Assembly: GCA_003184365.1 (NCBI GenBank)
Contig: NKYR01000004.1
Coordinates: 186,001-250,000 of the forward strand
Length of the DNA: 64,000 bases
Source: Evernia prunastri
Taxonomy: Eukaryota; Ascomycota; Lecanoromycetes; Lecanorales; Parmeliaceae
Direction of reading: 5' to 3'
Shown here in pieces: positions 1 through 11,811 of this stretch. A program made the translations under genes and the position numbers. Position 1 is the stretch's first letter. The number at the start of each line of letters is the position of its first letter. The notes below the pieces were generated by a model, which did not search any database, had not been told where the DNA came from, and saw nothing but the letters and a program-made list of their open reading frames with translations.

Positions 1-1
1 T

Positions 2-310
2 TCGATCTTAGATGCAAACGGACTCCTCATCGGCGGGACATGGTATCAGGAGAGCCTCCCAAGCCAGACGTGGGATCTTCCCAGCCAGCTTCCCGCCATG
101 CTGTTGGTTGGCCTGGGAGCGGTGCAGTCAGATGCGATCACCTTTGCCTACAATGGAGGAGAGTTCGACACTTCGTCTAGCCATTGTGTTCTTCCTCCGG
201 AAATTTCGACCATGGTGTCCGCCAGGGGAGCTGCAGTTTTCCCTGCTAAAAAGGGTACTATCATTGTATCAGTCGATAAGCAGAAGCCGGAGGGTAGCTA
301 CGTGTATTGA
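2..310 (+). CDS. 3' terminal exon of a gene cut by the window edge, function unknown
   Basis: An open frame runs from the first bases to a TGA at 308-310 and encodes about 102 residues with no need for an internal start. The composition looks coding (mixed hydrophobic and polar residues, few repeats), including a GGEFDTSSSHCVLPPE stretch and a C-terminal GSYVY. No family is recognised. The true start and any upstream exons lie outside the window. An ATG at 98 exists, but the open frame upstream of it argues for a longer protein. Confidence 0.45.
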   Translation, partial: SILDANGLLIGGTWYQESLPSQTWDLPSQLPAMLLVGLGAVQSDAITFAYNGGEFDTSSSHCVLPPEISTMVSARGAAVFPAKKGTIIVSVDKQKPEGSYVY

Positions 311-1810
311 TGTAGTTTTCCACACACGAGAAGGGTGAAGCCTGTACATAGCTCAAATTTTTACTGGGTCTATTGGGTGTCGGCGTTATTGGATCTTGAT
401 CCCATTCATTGAAGGTTATTCTCACTAGGCGTCATCTTCAATCGCAGCCCAAGAGCGACACTTAGGTAAGACCTTAGGTTTTCAGTGACATCACCATGTC
501 AACTACAAGGTAACAGAACAATTAGGCTGTCTAGTGTTTATTCTTCTAGCTTATCTCCACGATTTATAGTGTTTATAGTTGTCAGGGACTGGAAGGTAGC
601 TGAATGCATTGCATTCCGATATGAACGGAATGATGGAATACTTATATCGATTTATCAGACGGTTCAAGGAACCCATCCAGACTATTTGTTGATCGGTTAC
701 TCTGCTAGTAACAATTGCAAAGGGAGTTTGGGTAGCTGGCAAACATTGATATTGACAATTATCAGCAGCTGATTCAAAATCTTCATCCAGGGACGCGATA
801 CCTGTCTGTCCCAAATCCCCCGTAAACTTCATCTTAGGCTTCGTTGATGGCAAGCTTAAGCACTCTGCCGCTCATTATCTAGACTCCTTAATTTCTTTAA
901 GACTCAAGGAGGAGAGCAATTGTAGTTTCTACTGGCCATGAACATTTTCAAAAATAGTGAAAACTTCCGCAGATTCTGAAATTTGAAGTACGAGCATAGC
1001 TTAGATGAGATAGATAAAAGCCAAGACCTGGATATATTTCCAGTTTGACAGTTGAGCCAGTAGTTCAACTTGAACCGAGGGTGTATAAATCGTGTAGTCT
1101 TAATACAGAGAGACCAAAGAGTAAAGAAAATGAACATCAAAGAGTAGCAAAAGAGTCAAAGACGATGACGTTCGTTTACAGAGTTGATACGAGATTTTTT
1201 TTTATATCTGTGCCAAGACCGGCGCTACGTGTTTGTGTTGGCGCTTGCATTGTTTCACCAGCTTGCCGTTTCTTATGTTGCAATTTGAAGTGCCAATTGA
1301 GAACAATCCACCTATTGCATCGTTCCGGTATCACCCTTCAACTGCCTCACTGGCATAAAACATCGTGTTCATGACCAGCACTGTCGTTCGGGCTGTTACC
1401 TCGCTGCACTCTCTGCGACAGGATCAAGTGCAGCATGTTTCTTGAACAAAAAATTCGGCGGTCTTTACCGTATCCCTAAGGCCGCCCGTTGGACCTTCCC
1501 CGCACGGGCCAACTGAGGGTCTTCGTGTTTGGAAGGCGCATCATACTACTATCGTTCGTAGCTCGCTACTTGGAGGTCACAACGTTCGATTTACCAAGGA
1601 GCATCTCAAGACTAGGAAACGTTTATCATTCTGAACAAGCTCTGCCTCGTATTGGGAAGTAGTGTATGGCGCACCTTACTGCTGAGTACTTTGACATAAA
1701 GCGGCCTCATAGTCGCCCGTCCCATGGCGTTCATTGTCCCAGGCTCTCTTACACTCTGAGCGCTTCACGGTGTCTGAAACGATAATTGTCTTCAAATAAT
1801 TCTATTCGCT
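311..1810. other. Gene-free stretch
   Basis: Only short open frames on both strands, with no recognisable protein motif and no convincing splice pairs. Nothing repeat-like was seen. It presumably contains the terminator of the first gene and the promoter of the secreted-protein gene that follows. Confidence 0.4.
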
Positions 1811-3076
1811 ATGAAACAAGACAAGAAATCTGCAGCCGTACTCGTGGCCCAACTCAATCTTCTAGGAGCAAGCGCGTCGTGGCCAGGAAACACGGGACAA
1901 TGCGTTGTGGATCCGCAGCCCGGATACAACCTTACTGTGCGTATCAAGAGCCCCGGTGCTGCTCACCCGGGCATTAATAGTCTGATAAGTGGGCTTGTAT
2001 AGGTTTTACAGGTTTGCACGACTGGCGAAACCAGTTACACTGTTCCTGATAATTATGATTGGAGTGGTAGCACATACTCCATGGATGGCTCGTTATACTC
2101 GGCCTTCCTTACAACAGGCAGCGATCCTCTTGTCGCTGTTCAGCCAGTTACCCCTAATTGGTGGGTTAACACAATGCAATACGGAGTATATAATGATTTC
2201 CATCCTAACGCACAACCAACGCAATTCTTCCCTATCAACTACGACTTACCGACATGCCCCGCATTTGCATGTCAAGATGGTCAGCCTTGCGCGTGAGTAG
2301 ATGACCACCATGTTTGGAGATGCGTTTGGCTCAACCTCTTTATCAGGCCCTGGGGTAACGCCGGTTCGCCTTGGCTACCGTTTGACAACTCAGACACATA
2401 TGGAGCTTTCACGTGGTGGAACGATACCCCGCAGCTGACTTACGGTCCTGGGAAAGGCTACCAGCTTCTCGACTACCTGGCTTCGGAGCCCCCGGTTCTC
2501 AGACCGCGGGATTCAGGTGATACCTGGTTCACTTGCACGCCCGCCGTTCGAGCTCCCTGTACAGAGGTCAGCGGCGCGGTCGTGAGGTATCTCTACGACT
2601 GCACGCCAAACTTCGAATCCGCAAGCGGTAAAAGTCCTCAGTTGATCCCCCCACCCTACAACAGTGGCGGCGTGAACAACCAAGGGGACGCCGAGTGCGG
2701 AAACGGAGGCGCCGAGGGCGCTATCGGGATCCTGGCGGCAGCCGTTGACAAGGCGTTCAAGGACTCGGACATCGTGGCTTTACCCGGGGTACCCATGTAC
2801 TGCAATTACGACACGATGATCATCTCCGACGCCATTTGCGTGTATTACCAAGGCACAGCTACCGGCAACGGCACTCTGACCAATTCCTTGCTGACGGAAC
2901 TCGAAGCGAAATACAAGGGTAACGCTTGCGGCAACATACCTATTGAGTATCCAGAGGTCGATTGGCTAGCTTTCAACTACTTGACGGTCAGCGGAAACGC
3001 GCCCAAGTGTAACGGCACGACTTTTGACGTTCCGGGTGGGACTGCTTGTGCATGCCCGGGTTTCCCCTCAGCGTAA
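1811..3076 (+). CDS. Secreted cysteine-rich protein of unknown function, 378 aa
   Basis: Three exons fit in phase: 1811-1936, 2012-2292 and 2347-3076 (1137 nt in all). The introns have GTGCGT..CAG and GTGAGT..CAG ends. The N-terminus has a lysine-rich head followed by a hydrophobic run ending in GASAS, a plausible but weak signal peptide. The mature part has many cysteines, NGT/NLT sequons and conserved-looking blocks such as PWGNAGSPWLPFD, YGPGKGYQLLDYL and GDTWFTC. I do not recognise the family. Secretion is inferred from the leader, the cysteines and the sequons. A misplaced exon border is possible, but all three exons are long and codon-like. Confidence 0.7.
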
Positions 3077-3864
3077 AGGTGACCAACCTCGTGATAAGTG
3101 GTTCCGCGCTCGCTTCCATCGTATCCACATCCTTAATAACACCATAGCTCGACTTGCGTCAAGGCTCCCAACGGTCCACGGGCAACCGCTTAAATAATAG
3201 CAATATAGCCTGCGAAGACTTAAATTTTCTCCATCGCCTACTGTGTTGACAGTAATATTATCATTGTAATACCAAACCATTATAGCACTTAGAGCTATTA
3301 GAGACTTCTATTATCCTCGCTTCGAGTTGAAATTAAATTTAGGGAGGAAGGAGCTGCTGAAGGACTGGAAGTCTAGTTTAGATTATCGGTTGACCCGGTT
3401 CAATAAGCGATAGACCCGTTTAACTCTTAGATCGACTATCGACCGTCGGTATAACTTCAATCTGAACCGGTCCAGGTCTTCAGACCGCGGGGAGCCTTGA
3501 CTTGCAGACTTTGGTTGATCCATTCAACCCGATTCTCCAAAATCACCCCGGCCACTCCCAAACACCAGTGTGAATATGACGAAAGTGTTTGTAGACGCAT
3601 TCAATTCCCCCTTTTGGGGTTCGGATTTCTCACGGCTCAAGTATAGTAGTCTAGCTTGTTCTTTCCCCGCCTTGCCTCTTCGATCCTTCACCCGAAAAGA
3701 AAGAAAAGAAAAAATAGAAAAAAAGAAAAAAACTCTGGACTCCGATTCTTCTAACGTACCTCAAAGTTGACGACACGTTTGGGAGAAGAGAGAAGCTACT
3801 GTAAAGCAATCATAACTCCTGGGGGTAGCTACAGCACAGTGGTGCTGTCGTATATCCAACAATC
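3077..3864. other. Gene-free stretch with a short A/G-rich tract
   Basis: Low-complexity sequence, including a purine run near 3696-3735 (AAAGAAAAGAAAAAA type). It contains short divergent stretches only and no coding signal. Confidence 0.35.
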
Positions 3865-4790
3865 TTAATGGTGGCGAAAGCTTGTTCCGAGAGGATGGAA
3901 CGATACAGGCCAGCGTTTAGCACAGTCCGTAGATCTCCTCTCTGATTGAGTAATCTCCAGGGTAGAGCGCGACGCAGGCCGGCCCAGGACTTCTGAAGCC
4001 TTGGCTTCATTGTTGCGCCACGTGAACAGACTCATTTCATAGCGACAACGAAAGACACTGCTATCCTCGACAGCATCGCTGACCAGAATAGCGCGGGAGG
4101 TGTTCTTGTAAATATCAGCACTTTTTTGGAAATATGATAGCTGCCGTACGCAAGTTCCGCGATTGTTGCAAGGGAGGTTCGCAGCACTGGGCAACAAATT
4201 TGCTGCCTCCTGCGCAATCAATGAAGTTCAGTTCGGCGAGTGACTCAGCATCACGGTGAAAAGCAAACCCTTTATCAAAGACAACACAGTCTTTCCGCAC
4301 CTACAGCCCTCGCTCACTGCGTATAGCGGCGGCTTGCGACCTCGGCAGATCTTGAAATCCTTGCTCTGAAAATGTGCATGGCGCCCACCGTAGCCCCGCC
4401 GTTTGCAATCTGGGTGTTGGGATGAACAGAAGGTCCTGCGGTATGCTCAGTAACGAGCGATACATATCCGCCATGGTGGGGAAAGGAGAAAAGTCTTCGA
4501 GCGACAAGCCGAGTAGTGTGGTGATGCAAATTGGCTCATCGCTGGCGACCGTTACGCTGCGGTGGGATAGATCGACCGCAAAATCTAGAAAGCGTTCGCT
4601 TATGTTCTCTTGCTTTTCGAAGTGCATCTTCGTCATAATGCTCGTCCTGAGATACAGGCCACCGAATATGTTGGCGTCAAGCCGGTCATGAGGCTTGAAC
4701 TTCGCTTCCAACAGCTCAGCCACAGGAACGGCCTGGTATCGGAACTGGACATCGAGTCTCGAAGCGAGTTAGGAGGTTGCTGTTTAGGGG
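3865..4790 (-). pseudogene. HET/TOL-type heterokaryon-incompatibility relic (C-terminal part)
   Basis: The minus-strand frame 4723-4301 carries blocks typical of the C-terminal half of ascomycete HET-domain proteins. These are a DLSHRSVTVASDEPICITTLLGL-type segment (R-x-T-x-x-x-DE-x-x-C), then SIPQDLLFIPTPRLQ and GLRWAPCTF. The same frame is open upstream to about 4790 (LASRLDVQFRYQAVPV). A TAG at 4301-4303 interrupts it, and it then continues in frame as VRKDCVVFDKGFAF. A further frame change is needed to reach YKNTSRAILVSDAVEDSSVF, which resembles the family's C-terminal end. The N-terminal HET domain was not found. I infer a degraded copy. Family assignment rests on motif memory, so it is moderate. 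Confidence 0.5.
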
Positions 4791-5397
4791 CGATACCAGC
4801 AAAATCAAATCTACTCGATGAGGCCCAAATACGGATGGTGTACACAGTGCATTTGTGAAATGGAAGGAAGGAAGAGAAGGAACGGGGTAGCTTTTTGAAA
4901 GGCAGACTTGTTGCGTGAGTTCGTTCTCGTTGGAACCCCCACTCTGTCGGCTGCTCTCCGTGGTACTAATACCCTGGGTTGCGAGGGCGCTGAGACTAGT
5001 CTGGAACGACGGTCGGTCGTCGAGTCCTGTTGTGATGCATGGACCTCCTTCTCTCTTCGAAATTAAACCGTTTCGTTGGAGGGTTTGGTTGTACGGCTTC
5101 CTCGTCATCTGTTTTCGTTTGTAATTTGCCTATAACACACAGACACAAGTATACAAAGTCGATGCGAACATGGCGCACACCTTGGAATCTCCCTTGAGCT
5201 AGTTTTGCACTACATCGGTACAGCTAAATCAAGGATAGATACCTTCCTCTGCTCTTTCGATGTTCTGACCATTACTATCAGTCAAAGTTGCTGGATTTCA
5301 TTTTTGGACGTTTCCCACTTAGACACTGTAGTCGCGCCTGGTCTCCACACATGGGATCTCGCTTCGAAACCCAGACGCGTGGCGTCCGATTGTAATA
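4791..5397. other. Gene-free stretch between two relics
   Basis: Could hold lost upstream exons of the HET-type relic, but no frame here shows a recognisable motif. Confidence 0.3.
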
Positions 5398-7140
5398 TCA
5401 AGTGATATGAGGCACGTACGCTGACCATGCCGGGAGGTCATAAACCTCGACCGGGGAATGAAGAAGACTGATGAAGCATTCAAGTACTAAGTACACCCGG
5501 GAGAAGAGATACACGAGCAACCCGAGGCAAAAGAAGATTTGCATTACACCACGGCGATGGAGGGCCTCGTAAAGGCCTTCCGTGAACCTGTGCCCGGGCA
5601 TTTCGCGTCTATCACGAAAAACATGAGGTTCTCGTTGAGCAGGATTACTGTCGACGCAGGCATGATGGTCATGATGATCAAAGATGCTATCCGCCAGAGA
5701 GCCTCCTCCGCAATCGTACTGCATTCGGCGTTCCAAGCTAACAGGTGAAGGCCCCCGTATAGGACTCCAGCACTGTTGAACGCTAGGAGGAGTCTCCAAT
5801 CAAGGTTTCTTCGGGTCCAAGTCTATAGAAGGCCAATTTCTGCTTCGGTCTGTAATTGTGACTTGTCCGTCGATGCTGTCATCCGCTCTGCGTCTCAGCA
5901 GATGTTCAGTCAGTAGGGTTTCGGCTATTTGCCATCGTCGAACGTCTTCTTGCTCCAACACGATCTCTTGATGATCATTGCGAATGCTGGTATGTTCGAG
6001 CTTCTTCCCTTTGGCAAGCTTCGTGGTCGTCGATGTACCCTCAACCGATTGTCGCTCCCGCCGGCTCTGGTATGTTGGCAACATATTCGAAAATGCGTCC
6101 CGCACAGATGGCCTATAGAATTGCCTGCCTGCTTGGCCGACTTCTTTCCCACTCGGCTCGTTGGGTGTTTGCTCAGTGGGAGCTTGTTTGTCCTCATCCG
6201 TGGGAATGCTCAAGTAGCGCACTTCTGCTTTCTTTCCTTCGCGATACGTGACGGGTAGACCATCCGTCGACATCCAAAAGAAAGCAAGTAACTGTTCCGC
6301 CTGATTTCCTCTGATTACGATGGGTTGTTCCACATCCAGTGGTTTTTGCCACCAAAATATGTAGATAATAAGTGCGCATATGGAATGCCCGAGCGTGTTC
6401 AACTATAGCAGGTTAGCTCGTAAATTATATGTATATGATATTCTCGACTCATAAGGACGGACCTCGAGAAGAGTTATTGGGAGAGCCGTACTGAGACGGC
6501 TGATGCATTGCGCTATAAACCAGCTTGCCTGTATACACACAATCGATTTCGCGAGAGCGCCTTGCTTACTCTTGTCTGCAATATCCTCTTCAGGTAAATC
6601 GGGTAAGAGTGTCTGAAACCGTTCCGCGATGAATTGTAAACCTTTCGTCGTCAAAGTCATTCTCCTTCGTTGACCGGGAAGAAAGGACTTTTCGCTATCC
6701 ATCTCAATAACGAATCCACCCATGATAGCGTAGAAAGCATGTACCATGCCCCATTCTTCGTGCTCGAGGATACTCTGGGATCGCACTGTCTCCTCGTGAT
6801 GACTCTGTGAACGGGCGTCATCGTCTCTGGCTCTTTTCTTGCCCTTGATATTCAATTTCTTCACTCTTTTGGCTTCCCTATGTTGAGACCACGCGACATA
6901 CACTGTCATCTCCGGAGCCAGCAGAGAAAGGAACTGCCAACCAATCTTTCGCCAAAGCTGCCTCTTGGCATACCATGACTGTTTGACGTTTGTTTGACAA
7001 GGCAGATTTAAATGTAGGGCTGTCCACACACATAGCAGTATTGTAACAATACATGATGATAATATCTGAAGTGTGCCTCTGCGGGCAGGATCGTCCACCC
7101 AGGAGACAATATCGGTAGAGTTTCCAAATACGTCGAACAT
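5398..7140 (-). pseudogene. Fungal multi-pass membrane protein of unknown function, apparently frameshifted
   Basis: Exon 1 (7140-6463) begins with SWVDDPARRGTLQIL and a membrane helix leading to WTALHLNLP. This pattern is widespread in uncharacterised Pezizomycotina membrane proteins. A 60-bp intron (6462-6403) joins TLLE to LNTLGHSICALIIYIFWWQKP in exon 2, which ends at a stop at 5800. The expected C-terminal blocks are present but lie in other frames. WRLLLAFNSAGVLYGGLHLLAWNAE and LWRIASL follow in a shifted frame from about 5790. LFSRVYLVLECFISLLHSPVEVY and WSAYVPHIT lie in yet another frame, ending at 5398. No GT..AG pair of reasonable length restores both. Either the gene is a pseudogene or the sequence has indel errors. 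Exons 1 and 2 alone would give about 426 residues. Confidence 0.6.
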
Positions 7141-8154
7141 AGTCTAATGGCAAGGTTTGGAATGAGCAAGGTAAAATTTGTGGGCGACGGTATAGTGCAG
7201 AGAGGTGAAGCATTTTGTAATACGTAGATATAGCCATAGCCTCGTTGATGACTCGGCACCATTACCAGCGCAAGCGAAGCTGGATTGTGCTTTGTCTAAG
7301 CCACGTCAAGTCAACGGTTCGAGCTGCCAAATTTGCCCCCAGGTGCGCTAAGCTAATTGTCGGGACTCAGCTGCTGGTTAGATGTGTACAACATTTTCCC
7401 TTCTCAGGAATAAATGACGCTGATCTGCAACATAAATCAGCCGACATGATGGCGAGGTGCATGCTTTAGTGCTGATCTGAGTGTCCAATGGCTCGTAGAT
7501 TGTAAGTCGCTGAGCGTCTAATTCGCGAGGTGTATTGGATCAGGTCTTGCTTACCAATCAGTGGCGAAAACCAAGATGACTGTTCTAGGAGCCTAGAAAC
7601 ACCTCGAGACCAATCAATGCGAACCCCACATCATCATGCTTCCCCTTTGCAGTCCTGTACATTTTCGTTTGACTATCCTCAAAATCCAACGAATCCCTCA
7701 TCTTTTTTCCGAGACTTGTACGCCAGCGCGTCACCCGCGTACGAGTAGAATCCTTTCTGCATCCAGAGGCGTCCCTCTTATACACACTCGGTCCTGGATT
7801 TACTCGATGCGTCGAGTCCTAGACCGAAAGGACTTATGAAGCTTATGAATTGATTCAAAGGACGCCCCTGGAAACGCGAGGTTTGGCCTTCAACCAGTCA
7901 CTGAATGCTTCTAGGTAGAAGCTTGAGTGCGTTTCTTCGTCGACAGCATCGTCTCCAAACCCGTCTATCTCTGAGACCAAAGTGGAAAGAGAATGTCAAT
8001 TGATAAGGCTACCTCGAATCGAAGTATTGGATTTTCGTGCGACAGAACACGGTTCATGATGTCTCGGACTTCCCTTAAACACCTTGCAAGCCTGTTATGG
8101 CTTCTCACTCGCTGCTGACTTGGATTTCTGGCTCTGTTTCCAATTACTACCATG
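7141..8154. other. Gene-free stretch
   Basis: Short frames only, without recognisable motifs. It should include the promoter of the membrane-protein gene next to 7140. Confidence 0.35.
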
Positions 8155-8760
8155 TTAGACAGCACTTTCAACGGTATGAATTTCGAAACCTTCTGGCTCA
8201 GCGAAACACTTTGACGTAGTCCCATGAGACTTGGCCAACTTGAGGTGCGTGGCAAACCATCGCAACAGCTCCCCGCCTCCGATATCAATGTTGCATAGCA
8301 TATTTCCCAAATCCTCCACAACCTGAAATGGCCCAGCAAGTAGGCCTTTCAGATTTGGGTCTATGGGATTTTTGATGTAAACCCAGTCTCCAGGCTTGAG
8401 GTCTAATGGGACCTCTTGCTGTTGAAGCATACGGACGATAGGTGCTCTCACCATGTCCAAGAGAGCCTCTGTATTAGCAACACTATCAGAGTACGCATCT
8501 GGGCTCCCGCGCCTGATGAAACTAAAATTCGCAAATAAGGAATTATTGTCAAGTCCGTATGCAATTGGGGATTCATGTAGTACCCCGAACCACAGCCACT
8601 CCTGCGATAGGCTTTCAGTATACATTGATTGGATGATCGCGTACTCAGGCGAGGTATCTTCGAAGATCTCCGCTCCACTCACAAGCACTTCTACATCAAT
8701 ACCATGCCTTTCTGAAAAGCCGTAGAACCCTTTACAGTCATTCACTGGACGCCACACCAA
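8155..8760 (-). pseudogene. Unidentified 201-codon frame with an integrase-C-terminal-like tail
   Basis: The frame is open throughout. The second half has the sequence LKPGDWVYIKNP, then GLLAGPFQVVEDLGNML, then LLRWFATHLKLAK. That arrangement (GD-x-V, a basic or polar linker, GPF-x-V, and a closing ATHLK) recalls the small beta-barrel at the C-terminus of retrotransposon integrases. No reverse transcriptase, RNase H, zinc knuckle or LTR was found nearby, so at most this is a remnant. The first half (FYGFSERHGIDVEVLVSG) is not recognised. It could also be an unrelated unknown gene. Confidence 0.3.
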
Positions 8761-9059
8761 TGTAGGGAATTGCCAAATCTTGCGGTCGACAGCTATGTGG
8801 AATAACGAGATGGTTCATGACTAGCTTCTCCCCGGAGTGAAATAAATCAGAGTTGTGCTGTGTACCTATCATTAGCGTGGTTGATAGGGCGGCAGACACA
8901 CTAGGCCTGATAAGGCTGAGATCGACATTTCACGTATCTTGGCATATCGAAGCAGGAGCTCACCTCCGCAAGCTTCCCAATATTCAACGACACCGGGCGA
9001 AAGACCTAGCAATTCCAACATCACTCAATCACTGTCAATACTATCTTTCAAGATGCCTA

Positions 9060-9332
9060 TCAAGCCAATAGAAGGGGTGAGTCTCTCCAACCGCTTGCCG
9101 CCTTGAGCACGAAGGCCGGCTTGTTGAATATGAATGGCTGATACTCGCGCAACAGATGCTCCGGCGGGGGCTTGTGCTCGATCTCAGCGTAGCCTTCGGT
9201 AAGCCCGAGCTCACCTACAGTCAATTGGCCTCTTTGAGCCCACCCTGCCTCCCGGACAATGCGCTGAGTGATCCATGGAGAAGCTTTGCTGATGCGATAC
9301 CGGGCAGGTTTGGGCACGACATTCGGATACCT
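9060..9332 (-). pseudogene. Short conserved-looking protein fragment, unidentified
   Basis: About 90 codons on the minus strand read like a real protein: an amphipathic ITQRIVREAGWAQRGQ stretch, then ELGLTEGYAEIE, then LREYQPFIFNKPAF. The frame is closed upstream by a TAG just above 9332, and there is no ATG in it. It may be an orphan exon or a relic. I could not identify the family. Confidence 0.25.
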
Positions 9333-10242
9333 CTACTGGTACGGTACGTATACACGAAACAAGGACTCGGTTTTGATTACATGATACAAACGGGATGCTA
9401 AAAGCTCCTAGGGTACCATGTGCCTGCTACACGGAAACGCGATCTATTCTACGCGAAGCTTGAACGGGAAAGGGAGGAGAATCAGGGGACGGTTTGAGAC
9501 AGGGTGGTGGCTGGATTTGGTCTTCGAAGAAACAATGGAGGTTGGCGCGGACCAGCATGAGAGCAAGAGTGTGGGCGGTGTAAGATTGTACATATGTCAT
9601 CAGGGGCGGTTGGAGGCACAACGGCCTACCTAGATGGACGAAAGGGCGGCGTCAAGCGTTCCGAAAACTGGACGGGGCTAGAGCCTTCTCTGCTACTCTG
9701 ACAACGGAATTGATATGCAAATCCAACATCAAGGTATCTACTTTATGGGTTTTGAACAACAAAGCTGTTCTCGAATTCGGTGCTTTCGAAGGACCCCTTT
9801 CAGGCGACAAATCGCACCTCCTTTGCGATGATCCTTTCCCTGCAACCCATGGGTAGAATCGATATTGCTGCGTGCTTTGGATTCCTCGAACGAGACCCAC
9901 CTCTTTGGGGAGATAGTAGGCTGAAACGACTCAATCAAACCCCCACTCCAGCAGGAGCCGTCGTGAATGTGTAGAGCTAGATTTCTCGAACTGTTTAGCA
10001 ACTGCGGTTATATGCGTATCACGACTATATAATGCCTCTTATACCGACAAATTTGGAAAGTGAAAGCTTCCTGCCTCGCTTAAACTTCGGCCCACACAAG
10101 ACCTGGCGGAGTTTCTTCCCTCGCTAAGAAAATACTCCTAAGAAATCACTTACACCTGCACCTGCACTATACCAATCGCACGAGGACTCGAAACTGCATA
10201 CCCTCCAGCTCATCCTCACTTCTGATTCTTCACCTGCCCAGC
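9333..10242. other. Gene-free stretch and RACK1 upstream region
   Basis: No coding signal. The last 200 bases are pyrimidine-rich and carry CACTATACC, as expected of the promoter and leader of a highly expressed fungal gene. Confidence 0.4.
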
Positions 10243-11522
10243 ATGGCGGAGCAATTGGTGATGCGTGGGACGCTCGAAGGCCACAGCGGCTGGGTCACCT
10301 CACTAGCTACGAGCTTGGAGAACCCGAACATGCTCCTCTCCGGCAGTCGTGACAAGACCCTCATCATCTGGAACCTCACTCGCGACGACACGCACTACGG
10401 CTACCCGAAGCGGAGCTTACACGGCCACTCCCACATCGTCTCTGACTGCGTATGCATGCCTCATCCTCTCTTTCCCCACTTGCCCCCTCCCCTCACCGCC
10501 CAACAAGGTTCCTTTCAATCCCTTGTACTAACGCACCTGGGTCGAAAAAAGGTCATCTCCTCAGACGGTGCCTACGCTCTCTCCGCCTCGTGGGACAAGA
10601 CTCTCCGACTGTGGGAGCTGGCCACCGGCGTGACAACCCGCCGCTTCGTCGGCCACACCAACGACGTCCTCTCCGTCTCCTTCTCCGCCGACAACCGTCA
10701 GATCGTCTCCGGGTCCCGCGATCGGACGATCAAGCTGTGGAACACGCTGGGCGACTGCAAGTTCACCATCACCGACAAGGGACACACGGAGTGGGTGTCG
10801 TGCGTGCGGTTCAGCCCGAACCCTCAGAACCCGGTCATTGTGAGCGCGGGGTGGGATAAGCTCGTCAAGGTACGCGATACGTTTCTCTCTAAGAATAAAG
10901 GAGGAAGGGGTGGGGACGGCCGGCGAGGCTTCGTCAGAGGATGCTTTGCAATTTTACAAGTATTTGCTACTTCAGAGCCTTTCGAGCTATGAGACAAACA
11001 ATCACCAATGCACTGATGACAACGAACAAGAAGCGATGGACTGGAAAGAAACCCTGCCTCGGACGGATTTGCTAACATTATCTTGCCATTTTCCAGGTCT
11101 GGGAACTAGCCTCCTGCCGCATCCAAACCGACCACATCGGGCACACGGGCTACATCAACACGGTGACCATCTCCCCCGACGGTTCCCTCTGCGCCTCGGG
11201 CGGCAAAGACGGCACGACCATGCTCTGGGACCTCAACGAGTCCAAGCACCTCTACTCCCTGACCGCCGGCGACGAGATCCACGCCCTCGTCTTCTCCCCC
11301 AACCGGTACTGGCTCTGCGCCGCCACGTCGAGCTCCATCATCATCTTCGACCTGGAGAAGAAGAGCAAGGTCGACGAGCTGAAGCCGGAATACACGGCCG
11401 TGGGCAAGAAGAGCCGGGAGCCGGAGTGCGTGAGCCTGGCGTGGAGCGCGGACGGGCAGACGCTGTTCGCGGGGTACACGGACAACATGATCAGGGCGTG
11501 GGGCGTCATGTCGAGGCAATAG
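10243..11522 (+). CDS. cpc2: RACK1/Asc1/Cpc2 WD40 protein of the 40S ribosome
   Basis: Exons 10243-10449, 10552-10869 and 11097-11522 give 316 residues, the usual RACK1 length. The start MAEQLVMRGTLEGHSGWVT is the RACK1 signature. Seven WD repeats follow, with blade ends LIIWN, LRLWE, IKLWN, VKVWE, TMLWD, IIIFD and IRAWG. RACK1 sits on the 40S head near the mRNA exit. In fungi it links translation to amino-acid control (cpc-2 in Neurospora, CpcB in Aspergillus, ASC1 in yeast). Both introns end in normal acceptors with CTAAC branch sites. Intron 2 (227 bp) is unusually long for this window and houses a box C/D snoRNA. The long frames on the opposite strand are shadows caused by high GC. Confidence 0.97.
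10933..11020 (+). ncRNA. snR24: Intronic box C/D snoRNA of the U24/snR24 family
   Basis: It lies inside RACK1 intron 2. In order it has a degenerate C box near 10938-10944 (AGGATGC), the guide block TATTTGCTACTTCAGA at 10961-10974 onward, a C'-like ATGAGAC at 10989-10995, the second guide AATCACCAATGCA, and a D box CTGA at 11013-11016. The short flanks TCGTCA and TGACAACGA can pair. From memory, yeast snR24 has the same block order with near-identical ATTTGCTACTTCAGA and ATGAGACA segments, and it lies in the ASC1 intron. It would guide 2'-O-methylation of 25S/28S rRNA at adjacent sites in domain II. The weak C box is the main doubt. Confidence 0.85.
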
Positions 11523-11811
11523 ATGTCGTTGGGGAAAGCAAGGTGAACGAACTGGATGATCGAGATGCGGGGATTCGTGCGGGGAAAAGGGGGAAACGGA
11601 ATCCGGAAAGCTGAAAGCATGGCTTGTATCTTGAGCCAGATTCGGAGCCAGCTGCTGCCAAATGGCTACTCGATAGAGATTAACCCTGAACAAATTCATT
11701 CTTGTTACGGATAAAAAACCTTCCCCTCCGTATCCCAGCTCCACCTCCTCCTCCGCAAATGCCCCAAAGCCCCCCTCTCCCCACTCCCCGCCCCCACCGC
11801 CCCTCCTACAT

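Noticed and set aside
11106..11744. 212-codon minus-strand frame over RACK1 exon 3
   Set aside because: Arg/His/Pro-rich shadow of a conserved WD40 coding exon.
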